DNA from: Kitagawia praeruptora
Lineage: Eukaryota > Streptophyta > Magnoliopsida > Apiales > Apiaceae
Assembly: GCA_037693485.1 (NCBI GenBank)
Contig: CM075353.1
Location: 107,218,501 to 107,282,500 of the forward strand
Reading direction: 5' to 3'
DNA length: 64,000 bases
The notes under the pieces were generated by a model. That model searched no databases, was not told the DNA's origin, and was given only the letters and a program-made list of their open reading frames with translations. Shown piece after piece: positions 35,439 to 46,900 of this stretch (position 1 is its first letter; every line of letters starts with the position of its first letter). The translations under genes and the position numbers were made by a program.

Positions 35439-35981
35439 CCCACCCAGCCCCTCTCTTCTTCTCATCACCCTGCCGAAACTGAGCACCCTGTCATGGATTT
35501 TGGCATGGCCGCCAGGGACACTACTGGAGTTCTTTCTCCATTCAAGTTTTCAAGAAGGTATAATTTTTGTTCTTGATCACCGATCACGAAATTACAATTT
35601 ACATTCGCGGTAGTAGATATCACTAGTTTTTATAGAACAAAAGTTGCCGGATAGGTTAGTTTATATTTATGCGAACTAGTATTTATAATGTATCTTGATT
35701 ATAACGTAAAAATGTGCAGGGCAACAGGTGCTAAGGATGTGAGGTTCAAAGTTTTGTACTGCGGGGTGTGTCATTCAGATCTTCACATGATCAAAAATGA
35801 ATGGGGCATCACTAATTATCCTGTCGTCCCTGGGTATGTCCCTGTCCTTTCTATGTTCATAATTACATACCCCTGTCCTTTCTATGTTCATAATTACATA
35901 CCTCTTTCTATTGACATGTTTTTTTTTTTGCTAAATCTTTCAAAACACATGTTTCGTTCTATTAGGAATGATCGTATATTT

Positions 35982-37515
35982 TATTGAAATCAAACATTGA
36001 AGATATAAAACAAAGAACTAAACTAGGATTGAATAACAAGATGAAGGCTGAAATATGTACAAAACTGTAATGCACTAGAGACTACATTGTGTTCTCTCTT
36101 TTATATATATTTCATTCAGCTGAGATTACAATTTATAGGAAAAAATTACAAAGCAAAAGAATAATTAACAATGCTAGAAAATAGGATCTTGGAACTACCT
36201 TCCTTATTCAACTCCACAACTTATTCTGACTCCCAGCAATCACTCTACGCGTATAAGACTAAATCAGCTGAGACACTTATGTATGACTCAGCACAGACAC
36301 TCGACAATGACTCATACACGACAATTAATTATTTAAATACAAGTTTTAGATTAAAAATTCCAACAATCACCCCTTTAATCTGAAACTTGTCTTAACAAAT
36401 CCTACCAGCCCGTATGGCTCTCAACTTAGCCCGTATGGCCCTTTCAACTTCGCATGTATGGCTCTTTTGTTTGCCCGTCTGACAAGTTCATAATTTGCCC
36501 ATCTGGCAAACATTTTTGCCTATCTGGCAATCAGCCCGTATGGCTTTCGTCTTGTCCGTCTGACACTACTAACTTGCCCATCTGGCACTACAAACTTGCC
36601 CGTCTGGCACTACAAACTTGCCCGTCTGGCACTATTTATCCACAAAACTCCGATTTGCACAACAGAATGGCTGTTGTGCACACATGAACAAACCCAGTTC
36701 ATCATCGTCTCTTTCGGCCATGTTACTCTGCTCATCTGCTGCGTCGCTGTGAAGCCCGACCAGCCATAAAACTCAGCACCATCTTCTCTTTCACACAAGC
36801 TCTACACCCACTTCTTCAACCTCCATAACAGCCTCTACACAAATATGAACGGAACACAAGACACTATGCTGTCTCTTGTTTCCAGCAGCTCCTGAAACAA
36901 CAACTGCACCTCAAACAACACCAGATTATGTTCAACAATGGACTCTCCTGCCTCACAAGCACATGATGACACTAAATAACCAAAAACTTGGCAAAATAAC
37001 AAATTCTCTGACTGAGACCATTGATCAAACACTTGGCGTGCAGAACCAATAATAAAAGCTCAAGAACAACATCAACAATGGCGGAAACAAACCGAACGAG
37101 GTCCTCGAGAATCGTCAGCTCTAATACCACATATTGAAATCAAACATTGAAGATATAAAACAAAGAACTAAACTAGGATTGAATAACAAGATGAAGGCTG
37201 AAATATGTACAAAACTGTAATGCACTAGAGACTACATTGTGTTCTCTCTTTTATATATATTTCATTCAGCTGAGATTACAATTTATAGGAAAAAATTACA
37301 AAGCAAAAGAATAATTAACAATGCTAGAAAATAGGATCTTGGAACTACCTTCCTTATTCAACTCCACAACTTATTCTGACTCCCAGCAATCACTCTACGC
37401 GTATAAGACTAAATCAGCTGAGACACTTATGTATGACTCAGCACAGACACTCGACAATGACTCATACACGACACTTAATTATTTAAATACAAGTTTTAGA
37501 TTAAAAATTCCAACA
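35982..37515 (-). mobile_element. Non-autonomous LTR retrotransposon (1534 bp) in CAD-like intron 2
   Basis: LTRs 35982-36365 and 37132-37515 are 384 bp each and differ at one base that I saw (acaattaat against acacttaat). The target duplication TATTT is at 35977-35981 and 37516-37520; copy 3 shows the empty site. Reading on the minus strand, a primer-binding site (TGGTATTAGAGC, complement of 37118-37129) follows the 5' LTR by two bases, and a purine tract (36366-36379) precedes the 3' LTR. The 766-bp interior has no gag or pol, so it depends on another element's proteins. Confidence 0.9.
36407..36633 (-). repeat. Degenerate tandem repeat in the non-autonomous element
   Basis: About ten variants of a 20-26 base phrase, gcccgtatggctctcaactt or gcccgtctggcactacaaac, one after another. 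They sit directly inside the purine tract of the 3' LTR. Confidence 0.8.
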
Positions 37516-37607
37516 TATTTATTATCTGATTGGTTGAATGTGAATATTTTTTTACTTTTTTTAGCATATTTCGAGGATGTTTTCATATTTCTAAATTTCT
37601 TTAAACA

Positions 37608-38116
37608 TGTTAGGTCGAATACACAATAAGTAATCAAATACTGTATGAATAACTTAACAAGAACACACTGTTTAACAATTAAAAACTGTTTGGAATTAAT
37701 AATTCCTCTCTCAGTGATGTAAATATCACAGAGAGCTGCTTAGGTTACAATGGATGAATATCTCAATGTTCGACTACCCTTCTAGGGTTAACCTAACTGT
37801 ATTTATAGAACATACAGCTTCGTACAATCAGTAACTGATACTCCTAAAATCAAGCTATACAATTGATATCAATCACGATTGCTCCAGTCTTCCAAGTCAA
37901 CTCAATCTCTTTGACAGCTTTCCAATCTTCAAAGATATTGCTTCCATATTTATCAATCTTCAAACACTGTTGACTCTTCAGACAATACCGCTACAGAGTT
38001 TAACAAACTCTGTTTGCGCTTCCAGTCAGTGTTTAATCATACTCTGACTGCTTCCAGCTAAACTCTGTTTTCTGACTTTAGCTTCCAAACACTGTTTTCA
38101 TCAATCATTTCTAACA
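37608..38116 (-). repeat. 3' LTR of the Copia element
   Basis: 509 bp. It carries six copies of the octamers AAACTCTG or AAACACTG (either strand) in its last 150 bases, and a CTCTGTGATATTTACATCAC-type stretch near 37715. It matches the other LTR at every position I compared. Confidence 0.95.
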
Positions 38117-38127
38117 ATCTCCCCCAA
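38117..38127 (-). promoter_or_regulatory. Polypurine tract
   Basis: On the minus strand TTGGGGGAGAT directly abuts the 3' LTR, the expected primer site for plus-strand DNA synthesis. Confidence 0.85.
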
Positions 38128-38271
38128 CTTGTCCATTAGCAAGAATGTACAAGTTTTTACAGTAAATGATGATGTCAAAACAAATACAAAGTTTACAGTG
38201 TTTAACATACAAACAGAGTTTAAGCTATTACTTAACAAATTCTACATGAAATAAGAAAATTCTTACAGACT

Positions 38272-41200
38272 TTAATCTCTAATCTCTTGAAGATCAGGCA
38301 CTGTTCTGAGATAGTCTATAAGCAACCTTCTTTCAGCATTTTCAAGCTCTATCTGCATAGCTTCTTTGATTTCTCTCAACTGAGGATCATTCTCATCAGT
38401 TTGATAGATAGCAGCTCTAAGATCATAGATTTTGTTTCTTCTCATTTCATTTCCCAGCCTGATGTATTTCAATTCTTCAGACTTTACATTGAAATCCAGA
38501 ACAGTAACTCCAAGATCAGTCTTTAGCTTTGTAGTCCCCTTCTCCATTTCAATCAGATTGCCATTCCAATCTCTGTATTTAGGAACATACTTGCTGTTGA
38601 ATTTCATTTGCCTTCTTGCAAGATTTTGAATCATTCTTTGTTGAAGCACATTTGCAACTGACTGAGCTCTTTGATTTCTCACTCTGAAAATATACAAAAC
38701 ATATTCAAGTTCCTCAGCATACTTTAATTCGATATCCTTTTCAGAGACTTTAAATACTGTTCCATCAGCCATGAAATATAGCAAGAAATCCTTTTCTAGA
38801 CTCTTTTGATGTACAAGCTGTACTGATTCCAGTTTGTCTAAACTCTCTTGAGTGATACCACCTCCTGGAACAGACAGTGAAGAAGGATCTCTAGGACCAA
38901 CATATTGTCTTTTATCTCTGTGTGAACCTATCCCTTCTTTGTTGTATCCAACTTTACCAGATAAAGCTCTACCATCAGCAAAATCCATTGGAATTGTAGC
39001 TTCTAGTCTTGGATCATGAGGAGCACCTCTTTTAAATGTTGATTTCAACTGAGAAGACAATGATGGTGTAGTCACAACTTGTGCAGCAACAGAGGTTGTG
39101 TTTTCATTCTTCTGTACAACATGTGTATCAACAGAGGTTGTAACTATACTTTTCAGCTTTTGCTTGGCTTCTGCATCTGTTGGTTTTCTGAATACTTGCA
39201 TTCTTTGATCTGTACCAACAGGTTCTTTGATTTGAATACCTTTAAGAACAGGCTTTGCAGCTTTAGCAACTTTCACATTCTTCTTTCCTTTTTCAGACTT
39301 TAAAGCTTTCAGATGTTTTTCTTGTAAACTCTTCTCTTCAGCTTTAGCATCTTCTATGGTCACTCCTTCTGCATTCTCTTCCATGAAAAGCTTAACAGCT
39401 AACTCCTCATCAGTCTTTGGGTTTGATGTTAATTCCAAACTCTTGGTCTTTGAGGTACCTTGAGTTTCAGTGTTTGTTCCAACAGACTGTGATTTAAAAG
39501 ATTTGCCAGATCTCAGAGTTTGCCTTTCAGAGTTTAAAACCTTGCTTTTATCACTTGCCCCTCCATCTCCAGCATCATCCTTCTGAGTCAGAGTTTGAGA
39601 AACTTTGCATTTAGACTTAGTCACTCTCTCCCCCTTTTTGACATCATCAGGAATTAGTATTGATGTAATGAGCTCTAAAGAGTTTGCAATTGAATCCACT
39701 TTAGCAGATAAAGCAGTCTGATTTTCTTCAACCTTTCCTAGCCTGGCAAAGAGAGTGTCTTGAACTTTGGACAGCTGAACAGCTTTTATTTTGGACTCTC
39801 TTTCCATCTTCAACTCTCTTGACTGAATCTCAGTCTTCAAGGAAGCAATTTCATGTTTAGTGTCAGCAAAATTTCCTTCCAGAGTCTTGACTTGTACCAC
39901 AGTTGCCTTTAAACAGGATAAGATTTCTGGATTTGAAATTTGCTTTGCAGTTTGCTTAACAAACTCAGATGCTCTCCCTTTTGGAAAAATGCAATCTTGT
40001 TTATACCAATTTTCAGCAGACTTAGCAAGATGCTCTGCTTCAACTGCATGAGATGGACAAGGCTGAGGAAAAGGTGTATGTTTACTATCTGTCTGTGCAG
40101 GTGCACTCATAAAAGAGTCAGAGTTTGCATCACTGTCAGATTTATCTTCATCACTTGCACCTTGAGCTTGACCATCTTTGAAAGAACCACTGTGCTGAGC
40201 AGTGTCAGCCACAGTTTCTGCAATAACTTCTGCAACCTTTTCAATAATCACCTCATGTTGCACAGGCTCTGCAACAGAGTTTGCCTTAGTAGCTTCATCA
40301 CCTTTGTCTTGAATTTTAGAAGATACCAGCTCTGTGTGTGATGCCACAGCTTCAGGAACATGTACTGCAGGCTTATCAGCTACACCAGGAGCTTCAACAT
40401 GAACAACAGGTGAGACAGGATCAAGAATTGATTCAGGAACATCATGTACTGGTGATAAACCATCTCTTTGATCCTCTTCTACAGGCATTTTATCCTCTGT
40501 AGGTATTTCAACAGTAACATTATCCTCTGCAGGCATTTCAACCTCTGCAGGTATTTGTACTTTGTCATCCACAATATTCTCTGCAGGCATGTCAACTTTT
40601 GCAGGTACTTCAACATTCACTGTATCCTCAACAGTAGGTGTTTGCTGTGAAACCACCTCTGGAGCTTCATCTGAATCAGAAAGAATTAATCTCCTCTTCT
40701 TGATTGGCACAACAATCTCCTCTTCATCTTCACTTGAGCTTTCTTTTGGTGGTGAAAGTGAAGGTCTGTTTGCATGTTGCTTCATTCTTCTAGTATAAAC
40801 AGCTCCAGGTAATGTCTGTTTAGCCTTTGAATGTTTAGTGTTTTGGGCAGTGTGTTTCTTTCTCTTTGGCTTGGTTTTGGCTGGTTCAGTAGGTGCTGGC
40901 TCAGAGTGTAAGGTATCAGTGTTTAAAGCTTCAGTGTTTAATGGTTCAGTGTTTGAGGGTGGAGAGTTTATTTGTGGAGAGTTTAAAGTTTCTGGTTGTG
41001 GTTGTTGAGATGTAGTAGGTGTAGTAGTTGTGGGTGTTGGAGGTGTTGGTTCAGAGTTTATGGTTTCTGTTGGTTCAGGCATTTGATGTGGTGATTGAGG
41101 GTCTTGTGGTTGGTTCACATAGTTTTGTAAGGCTAAAGGCATAAACAACTCAGGTATTTGCTGTTTAGTGACATCTTTGTTTGTCAAATCAGTGAACATT

Positions 41201-41943
41201 CTCTTAGCAACTTGAAAAGGCTGAATTACATCAGCTTCATCAATTGGAATGTTAGGCACACATGCAGTAAATAGCAATTGACAAAAACGAGCAAAATAAA
41301 CAGTAGTAGACTCAGACAATCGCTCTCCCAAGTTCATTAGTACTAGTCTACCAAAATCGAAGTTACCTCCATATAGTAGAGCATGACCAATTTGGAGAGT
41401 ATCCAGAGGTAGTGCATCCCAGTTTGTTGTCTTCTTTCCAAAAGCCCTTGTTATACAATCAAAGAAGAAACTCCATTCCTTTCTTAAACTTGGTCGTCTC
41501 AAAGACCCTATCTTGTTCAAGTTTCCTGCACATCCAATCTGTTCCAACATTGTCCTCAATCTATCATGACCAACAACACTGTAAGAAGTGTGTGTCTCAA
41601 AGTCCAAAGCATCCCTGACAGTGGTTGGAGTAATGATATACTCTGATTCTTCATGAGTGAAAATGATTGTTGGAGTGCCAGCCTCTCCTCCATCATCATA
41701 TTCAGAGTTTGTCCAGAAAGTAGCAATCTGTGAAGCAGATAATGTTGGTGGTGCAGTTAGAGCCGTCCCTATCTCAGAATCGTTCAAGAAGTTTTGGAAC
41801 AAATGAAACGCCTGTGGAGCATTTTCATTATCCAATGGTGCTGCATAGTTACTAGGGAGAAAAACTAACCCTGCTGCATCAAACGCTTTAGTTGCCATTA
41901 GTAACAAGATACGAAGATATTCAGAGAAAAGATGTATATGCAC
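38272..41943 (-). CDS. Third ORF of the Copia element, unknown function (1223 aa)
   Basis: Open for 1223 codons downstream of pol. The first Met gives a short hydrophobic leader (MHIHLFSEYLRILLL); the second Met, residue 16 (MATKAFDAAG), is at least as plausible. Residues 20-260 form a compact, probably folded region (FWTNSEYDDGG; ITPTTVRDALDF; LRKEWSFFFDCITRAFGKK; LPLDTLQIGHALLYGGNFDF), of a type I recall attached to asterid retrotransposons. Residues 280-350 are Pro/Thr-rich, followed by basic clusters (KPKRKKH near 360, PIKKRRL near 410), degenerate P-A-E repeats at 430-490, a coiled coil at about 674-765, and a basic C-terminal half. No clear transmembrane anchor supports an envelope role. 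Its position equals that of env-like ORFs in SIRE elements. Confidence 0.85.
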   Translation of the reverse strand: MHIHLFSEYLRILLLMATKAFDAAGLVFLPSNYAAPLDNENAPQAFHLFQNFLNDSEIGTALTAPPTLSASQIATFWTNSEYDDGGEAGTPTIIFTHEESEYIITPTTVRDALDFETHTSYSVVGHDRLRTMLEQIGCAGNLNKIGSLRRPSLRKEWSFFFDCITRAFGKKTTNWDALPLDTLQIGHALLYGGNFDFGRLVLMNLGERLSESTTVYFARFCQLLFTACVPNIPIDEADVIQPFQVAKRMFTDLTNKDVTKQQIPELFMPLALQNYVNQPQDPQSPHQMPEPTETINSEPTPPTPTTTTPTTSQQPQPETLNSPQINSPPSNTEPLNTEALNTDTLHSEPAPTEPAKTKPKRKKHTAQNTKHSKAKQTLPGAVYTRRMKQHANRPSLSPPKESSSEDEEEIVVPIKKRRLILSDSDEAPEVVSQQTPTVEDTVNVEVPAKVDMPAENIVDDKVQIPAEVEMPAEDNVTVEIPTEDKMPVEEDQRDGLSPVHDVPESILDPVSPVVHVEAPGVADKPAVHVPEAVASHTELVSSKIQDKGDEATKANSVAEPVQHEVIIEKVAEVIAETVADTAQHSGSFKDGQAQGASDEDKSDSDANSDSFMSAPAQTDSKHTPFPQPCPSHAVEAEHLAKSAENWYKQDCIFPKGRASEFVKQTAKQISNPEILSCLKATVVQVKTLEGNFADTKHEIASLKTEIQSRELKMERESKIKAVQLSKVQDTLFARLGKVEENQTALSAKVDSIANSLELITSILIPDDVKKGERVTKSKCKVSQTLTQKDDAGDGGASDKSKVLNSERQTLRSGKSFKSQSVGTNTETQGTSKTKSLELTSNPKTDEELAVKLFMEENAEGVTIEDAKAEEKSLQEKHLKALKSEKGKKNVKVAKAAKPVLKGIQIKEPVGTDQRMQVFRKPTDAEAKQKLKSIVTTSVDTHVVQKNENTTSVAAQVVTTPSLSSQLKSTFKRGAPHDPRLEATIPMDFADGRALSGKVGYNKEGIGSHRDKRQYVGPRDPSSLSVPGGGITQESLDKLESVQLVHQKSLEKDFLLYFMADGTVFKVSEKDIELKYAEELEYVLYIFRVRNQRAQSVANVLQQRMIQNLARRQMKFNSKYVPKYRDWNGNLIEMEKGTTKLKTDLGVTVLDFNVKSEELKYIRLGNEMRRNKIYDLRAAIYQTDENDPQLREIKEAMQIELENAERRLLIDYLRTVPDLQEIRD

Positions 41944-43915
41944 TGTAAGTGTTTATCAAAAAGTGAAGGAGAGAATAAGAGAAGTGTGAAAATGAATAAG
42001 TATGTAAGTAACTGTGAGTGGGTGAATGTGAATCGATATGGAGTGAGAGACTAAAGACGATTAGAGTAAAATTAAAACTCAATCGTTTATTTAGTAAAAA
42101 CGCGCAACTGTTGTAGAGTAGTGTGTGAGTGGGACACAATCATGGGACACGTGTCAAACAGCCAATGGATCACTTAATAATTACCGCTGTTATTCCTATA
42201 ATCACGACACATAGACACATTAACACTAATTAACAGTTGTCAACTACCCCAATTACTCCAAAATAGTCAAATCATCTCAATAAGACTTTACCTCAGAGTA
42301 CTTAACACAACTCAACAGTGTTTATCAATTTTCCAACTTTATCACTAAAATCCTTTCAAAAATTGCACAGTTGTGAATATGAGTGTGTGTGAAGCAGAGT
42401 TTACTGAAATCAATTTTTAAAGCATCTAATATTTCATAAAATCCATAACAAACAGTTAATAAACACTGAATGCACAAACTCTCATATTAAACACTGATTG
42501 TTTGATGAATGCTAAACTCTGTAGTTACTGTAATACAGAAATCTGAAAACTTCTATTCCCTTTGATGTCCATGATTATCCAAGTAAGCACACAGTCTTTA
42601 AAGACAAAAATATCAAGAGATAGAAATCAGAGTTTCATTCAGTGAATAACAGTCATGAACTGGATATTCTCACAAACTCTCAATGCACACAAGTGTTTAG
42701 GTGAAGTGTTTACACTCACATTCAATCAGCAATAGCAGAGTCTACCATATGCTTGAATGTCCACCAATTCTACACTACTTTGAGTACATGTATCCACAAA
42801 TCAAAAGGACTTTATTCAGGGTTTAAATGGAGTAAGATCAAACAGATGAAAAGAGATATTTTTATTCAAGAGTGACTTCAAGCTGAGCATCTTAAGAGAA
42901 CAAAGTGTTCAGTCACAGTATATATTTGTACAAGATCAGTATATATGCTCTTTTTTTTTCTTTTTTTTTTTTTTATTTATTTATTTAGCATATATACTGA
43001 ATAAACTTTTCTTTTCTTGAGAAATACTCATCTGTTTGAGAAGAAAAAAAAATATTTAACTGCTCTTAATACTTCAGAGTATAAGAAAAATGAGCAGTTA
43101 ATAAGGCTCAAAGGGGTTTACTAAGAATGGAATTTATGAACAGTGTTTATACAGTGTTTGTACAATGTTCAAAAGAATTTCGAACAGTGTTTGAAAGAAT
43201 GGTAAATCCTATTGCCTTTATCATTTTCATGCACACACATATCCTGTAGTCTCAAAATGGTTTAATACAAGTTCTAGAGAAACATACTACCTGATGAATA
43301 TCACACAACAATAAATACTGATTGATAGAAAATGTATCAATCACTGATTTGGTTCAAACTCTCACAGGGTGTAAACATGATTCTGAACTCACCAAACTAA
43401 TCACTGACACATCTCAAGTTTTATGATTTTCACAAGTACAAACAAGGAATCATCATGAACCATACCTTTGAAAACAGAATGTCACTTATCAGAGTTTAGA
43501 GTTCATCAATAACCAAAATTATTTATGAGTGGCCATGCACACAATATTCATAGACTCAGAGTTTAGGACTAAATAAACTAAGAGATGCTATAAATATGAA
43601 ACAGTATCATGCTGTGTTAATTTTCTGCACAAAGTCTGATTAGATAGCAGTGACTCAGAAAGAATCATGATTTAATTACTGTGAATCATGCTTCATACAT
43701 ATTTCTTCATTGGTATTTTCATTCAGACAATAATCAATTCTGAATTCACTGAGTGTATCTAACATGTTAACAGTATTTAACAGACAGACATGCTGACAGA
43801 GTTTAAAAAGATTTAAACATTAGCATGCAGAACAGAGTTTAATACTAAGGTTCACATAGCACTTAACAATTTACAGAAAACATGAGCAATAAGTTTTTGA
43901 GTCTAACCAACATCT
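41944..43915 (-). other. Non-coding spacer between pol and the third ORF
   Basis: About 2 kb with no long frame. It contains at least a dozen AAACTCTG/AAACACTG octamers and two inverted repeats: cagtatatatgc...gcatatatactg around a T-rich loop (about 42929-43011), and ttaactgctc...gagcagttaa (about 43058-43102). It could hold a promoter, splice sites or a packaging signal for the third ORF; none is proven. Confidence 0.6.
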
Positions 43916-46900
43916 CTAGTCAAAACTAGAGACCATTCCTAGTTCATTGACCAGTCTTGTAAATGTAACTTCACTCAATGGCTTGGTGAAGATATCTGCA
44001 AGTTGTTGTTCTGTAGACACAAAGTGAAGCTCAATGTTGCCTTCCTCTACATGCTCTCTGATGAAGTGATACCTTATGCTGATGTGCTTTGTCATTGAAT
44101 GTTGCACTGGATTACCTGTCATTGCAATAGCACTTTGATTATCACAGTAAATAGGTATCTTGGAATACCTTAATCCATAATCCAGAAGTTGATTCTTCAT
44201 CCATAAAATCTGTGCACAACAGCTACCAGCAGCAATATACTCTGCTTCAGCTGTAGATGTAGATATTGACTTCTGTTTCTTGCTATACCAGGAAACAAGT
44301 CTGTCACCCAGAAATTGACAACTTCCACTGGTGCTTTTTCTGTCTATCTTACATCCAGCAAAGTCTGCATCAGAGTAACCAAGAAGTTTAAACTCTGATT
44401 CCCTTGGATACCACAGCCCCAAAGTTATAGTGCCCTTCAGGTACTTGAATATTCTCTTTACTGCTGTTAAATGTGGTTCTCTTGGATCAGCCTGGAACCT
44501 TGCACACAAGCAAGTTGCATACATGATATCAGGTCTGCTAGCTGTCAAATAGAGCAAAGAACCAATCATTCCTCTGTAGCTTGTCATATCTACTGATGAC
44601 CCTGCATCTTTGTCCAATTTTGTTGCAGTTGCCATGGGAGTTGTTGCAGATGAACAGTCAAGCATACCAAATTTCTTGAGAAGGTTTCTGGTATATTTTG
44701 CTTGATTTATAAAAATTCCATCATCTGTTTGCTTCACCTGTAGGCCTAGAAAATAACTAAGCTCTCCCATCATACTCATTTGATATCTTGACTGCATGAG
44801 TTTGGCAAACTTCTTACAGAGTTTATCATTAGTAGACCCAAAAATGATGTCATCCACATATATCTGAACTAAAAGCAAGTCACTACCATTTTGGAAATAA
44901 AACAGAGTTTTGTCAATAGTACCTCTGTGAAATCCACTTTCTAGTAGAAATTTGGCAAGGGTTTCATACCATGCCCTTGGTGCCTGCTTAAGTCCATAGA
45001 GTGCCTTGTCTAACCTGTAGACATAATCTGGATATTTTGGATCAACAAACCCTGGTGGTTGTTCCACAAACACTTCTTCTTCAAGTTTTCCATTCAAAAA
45101 TGCACTTTTTACATCCATCTGAAACACTTTGAATTTCATGTGGGAGGCATATGCTAGAAAAATCCTGATTGCTTCCAATCTAGCCACTGGTGCAAATGTT
45201 TCATCATAGTCAATTCCTTCATGTTGTGAGTAGCCTTTTGCAACCAGTCTTGCCTTGTTCCTTGTGATAACACCCTCACTGTCAGTTTTATTCCTGAAAA
45301 CCCATTTAGTACCAACAATGGATCTATTCTTAGGCCTTGGTACAAGTGTCCACACTTCATTTCTTTCAAATTCATTTAGCTCTTCTTGCATTGCTGTTAT
45401 CCAGTCAGCATCTTTAAGAGCTTCTTCCACTTTCTTTGGCTCAGATTGTGACAAGAATGCATGAAATAAACATTCATTTGTTGTTGCACTTCTTGTCCTT
45501 ACTTTTGCATCTGTATCACCAATAATCAAATCAGGTGTGTGAGATTTAGTCCATTTTCTTGCAGAAGGCAGATTGCTTCTGTCAACATGTGATCCTCCCC
45601 CTTGATCCATGCTCTCCTGATTTTCTTGATGTCTTTCTTCATTTTCAGATGCTCCCCTTGAATGTGACTGCTCAGAATTTGAATGATCAGAGTTTGAATC
45701 AACAGTGTTTGATTCAGAGTTATCATTTGAGTCACTATCAGTGTTTGAATTTTCACTTTGATGTGATTCTTCATGCTCCCCCTCAACTGGTTCTTCCCTT
45801 GTTTCTGATTGAAGAGTTTCTTCAGTATTTACCAGTAGAGGTTCAGAGTTTAGATCAACAGAGTTTGACACATCAGTCTGATCAGAGTTTACTTTTTCAG
45901 AGAATAAATCTTCATTTTCAAAGTGCAGTTGATCATGTTCATTTACATCTTCAAGTCCAGTTATTTTCTTGTCATCAAATGACACATGAATTGATTCCAT
46001 GATCACTCTGGTTCTCAGATTATAAACTCTGAATGCCTTAGTTGACAGTGGATAGCCAACAAAAATACCTTCATCTGCCTTTAGGTCAAACTTGGTCAAC
46101 TGTTCAGGATGAGTCTTCAACACAAAGCACTTGCATCCAAAAATATGAAAATATTTTAGATTTGGCTTTTTCTTCTTCACCATTTCATATGGTGTTTTAC
46201 CATGCTTGTTGATCAGTGTTGCATTTTGAGTAAAACAAGCAGTTTGAACTGCTTCTGCCCAGAAATATGTTGGCAACTTTGCTTCATCTAACATGGTTCT
46301 GGCAGCTTCTATCAAGGTTCTGTTCTTTCTCTCCACTACACCATTTTGTTGTGGAGTGCCAGGTGCAGAAAACTCTTGTTTTATCCCTTTACTCTTGCAA
46401 AATTCTTCCATTGATGAATTCCTGAACTCAGTTCCATTGTCACTTCTGATTATCTTCACTTGATTCTCTGACCCTTTTTCCAGTTGAATTACATGTTCTG
46501 TCAGTGTTAATGCAGTTTCATCTTTCTTTGCAAGAAAATATACCCATGTGAATCTGGTATATTCATCAACAATGACTAATGCATATTTCTTCTTTCCAAG
46601 AGACATCACATTCACTGGACCAAAAAGATCAACATGTAGTAGATGATAAGGATCAGCAATTGAAGACTCAGATTTACTTTTGAAAGATGTTTTTCTCTGT
46701 TTGGCCTTTTGACAAGAATCACACAGTCCTTCTACATTCAACAAGGACTTTGGTAGACCTCTTACAAGATCATTCTTGATTAGCTCATTGATGTTGTTCA
46801 GATTCAAATGAGAGAGTTTCTTGTGCCATTTCCAACTCTCTTCACTGGACATCCTTGTAGACAGACACACTGCTTTGCCATCAGTGTTTGTTGACAATTT

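Noticed and set aside
35349..35576. 75-codon ORF across the CAD-like copy 2 TATA region
   Set aside because: It begins upstream of the TATA box and reads the leader in a frame unrelated to the dehydrogenase; the same shadow occurs in the palindrome arms and copy 3.
36407..36633. CRISPR-like array
   Set aside because: The units are contiguous degenerate repeats without unique spacers, inside a plant LTR element.
39940..40341. 133-codon plus-strand ORF within the third Copia ORF, and several others there
   Set aside because: They are antisense shadows of the 1223-aa minus-strand ORF, whose biased codon use keeps the opposite strand open.
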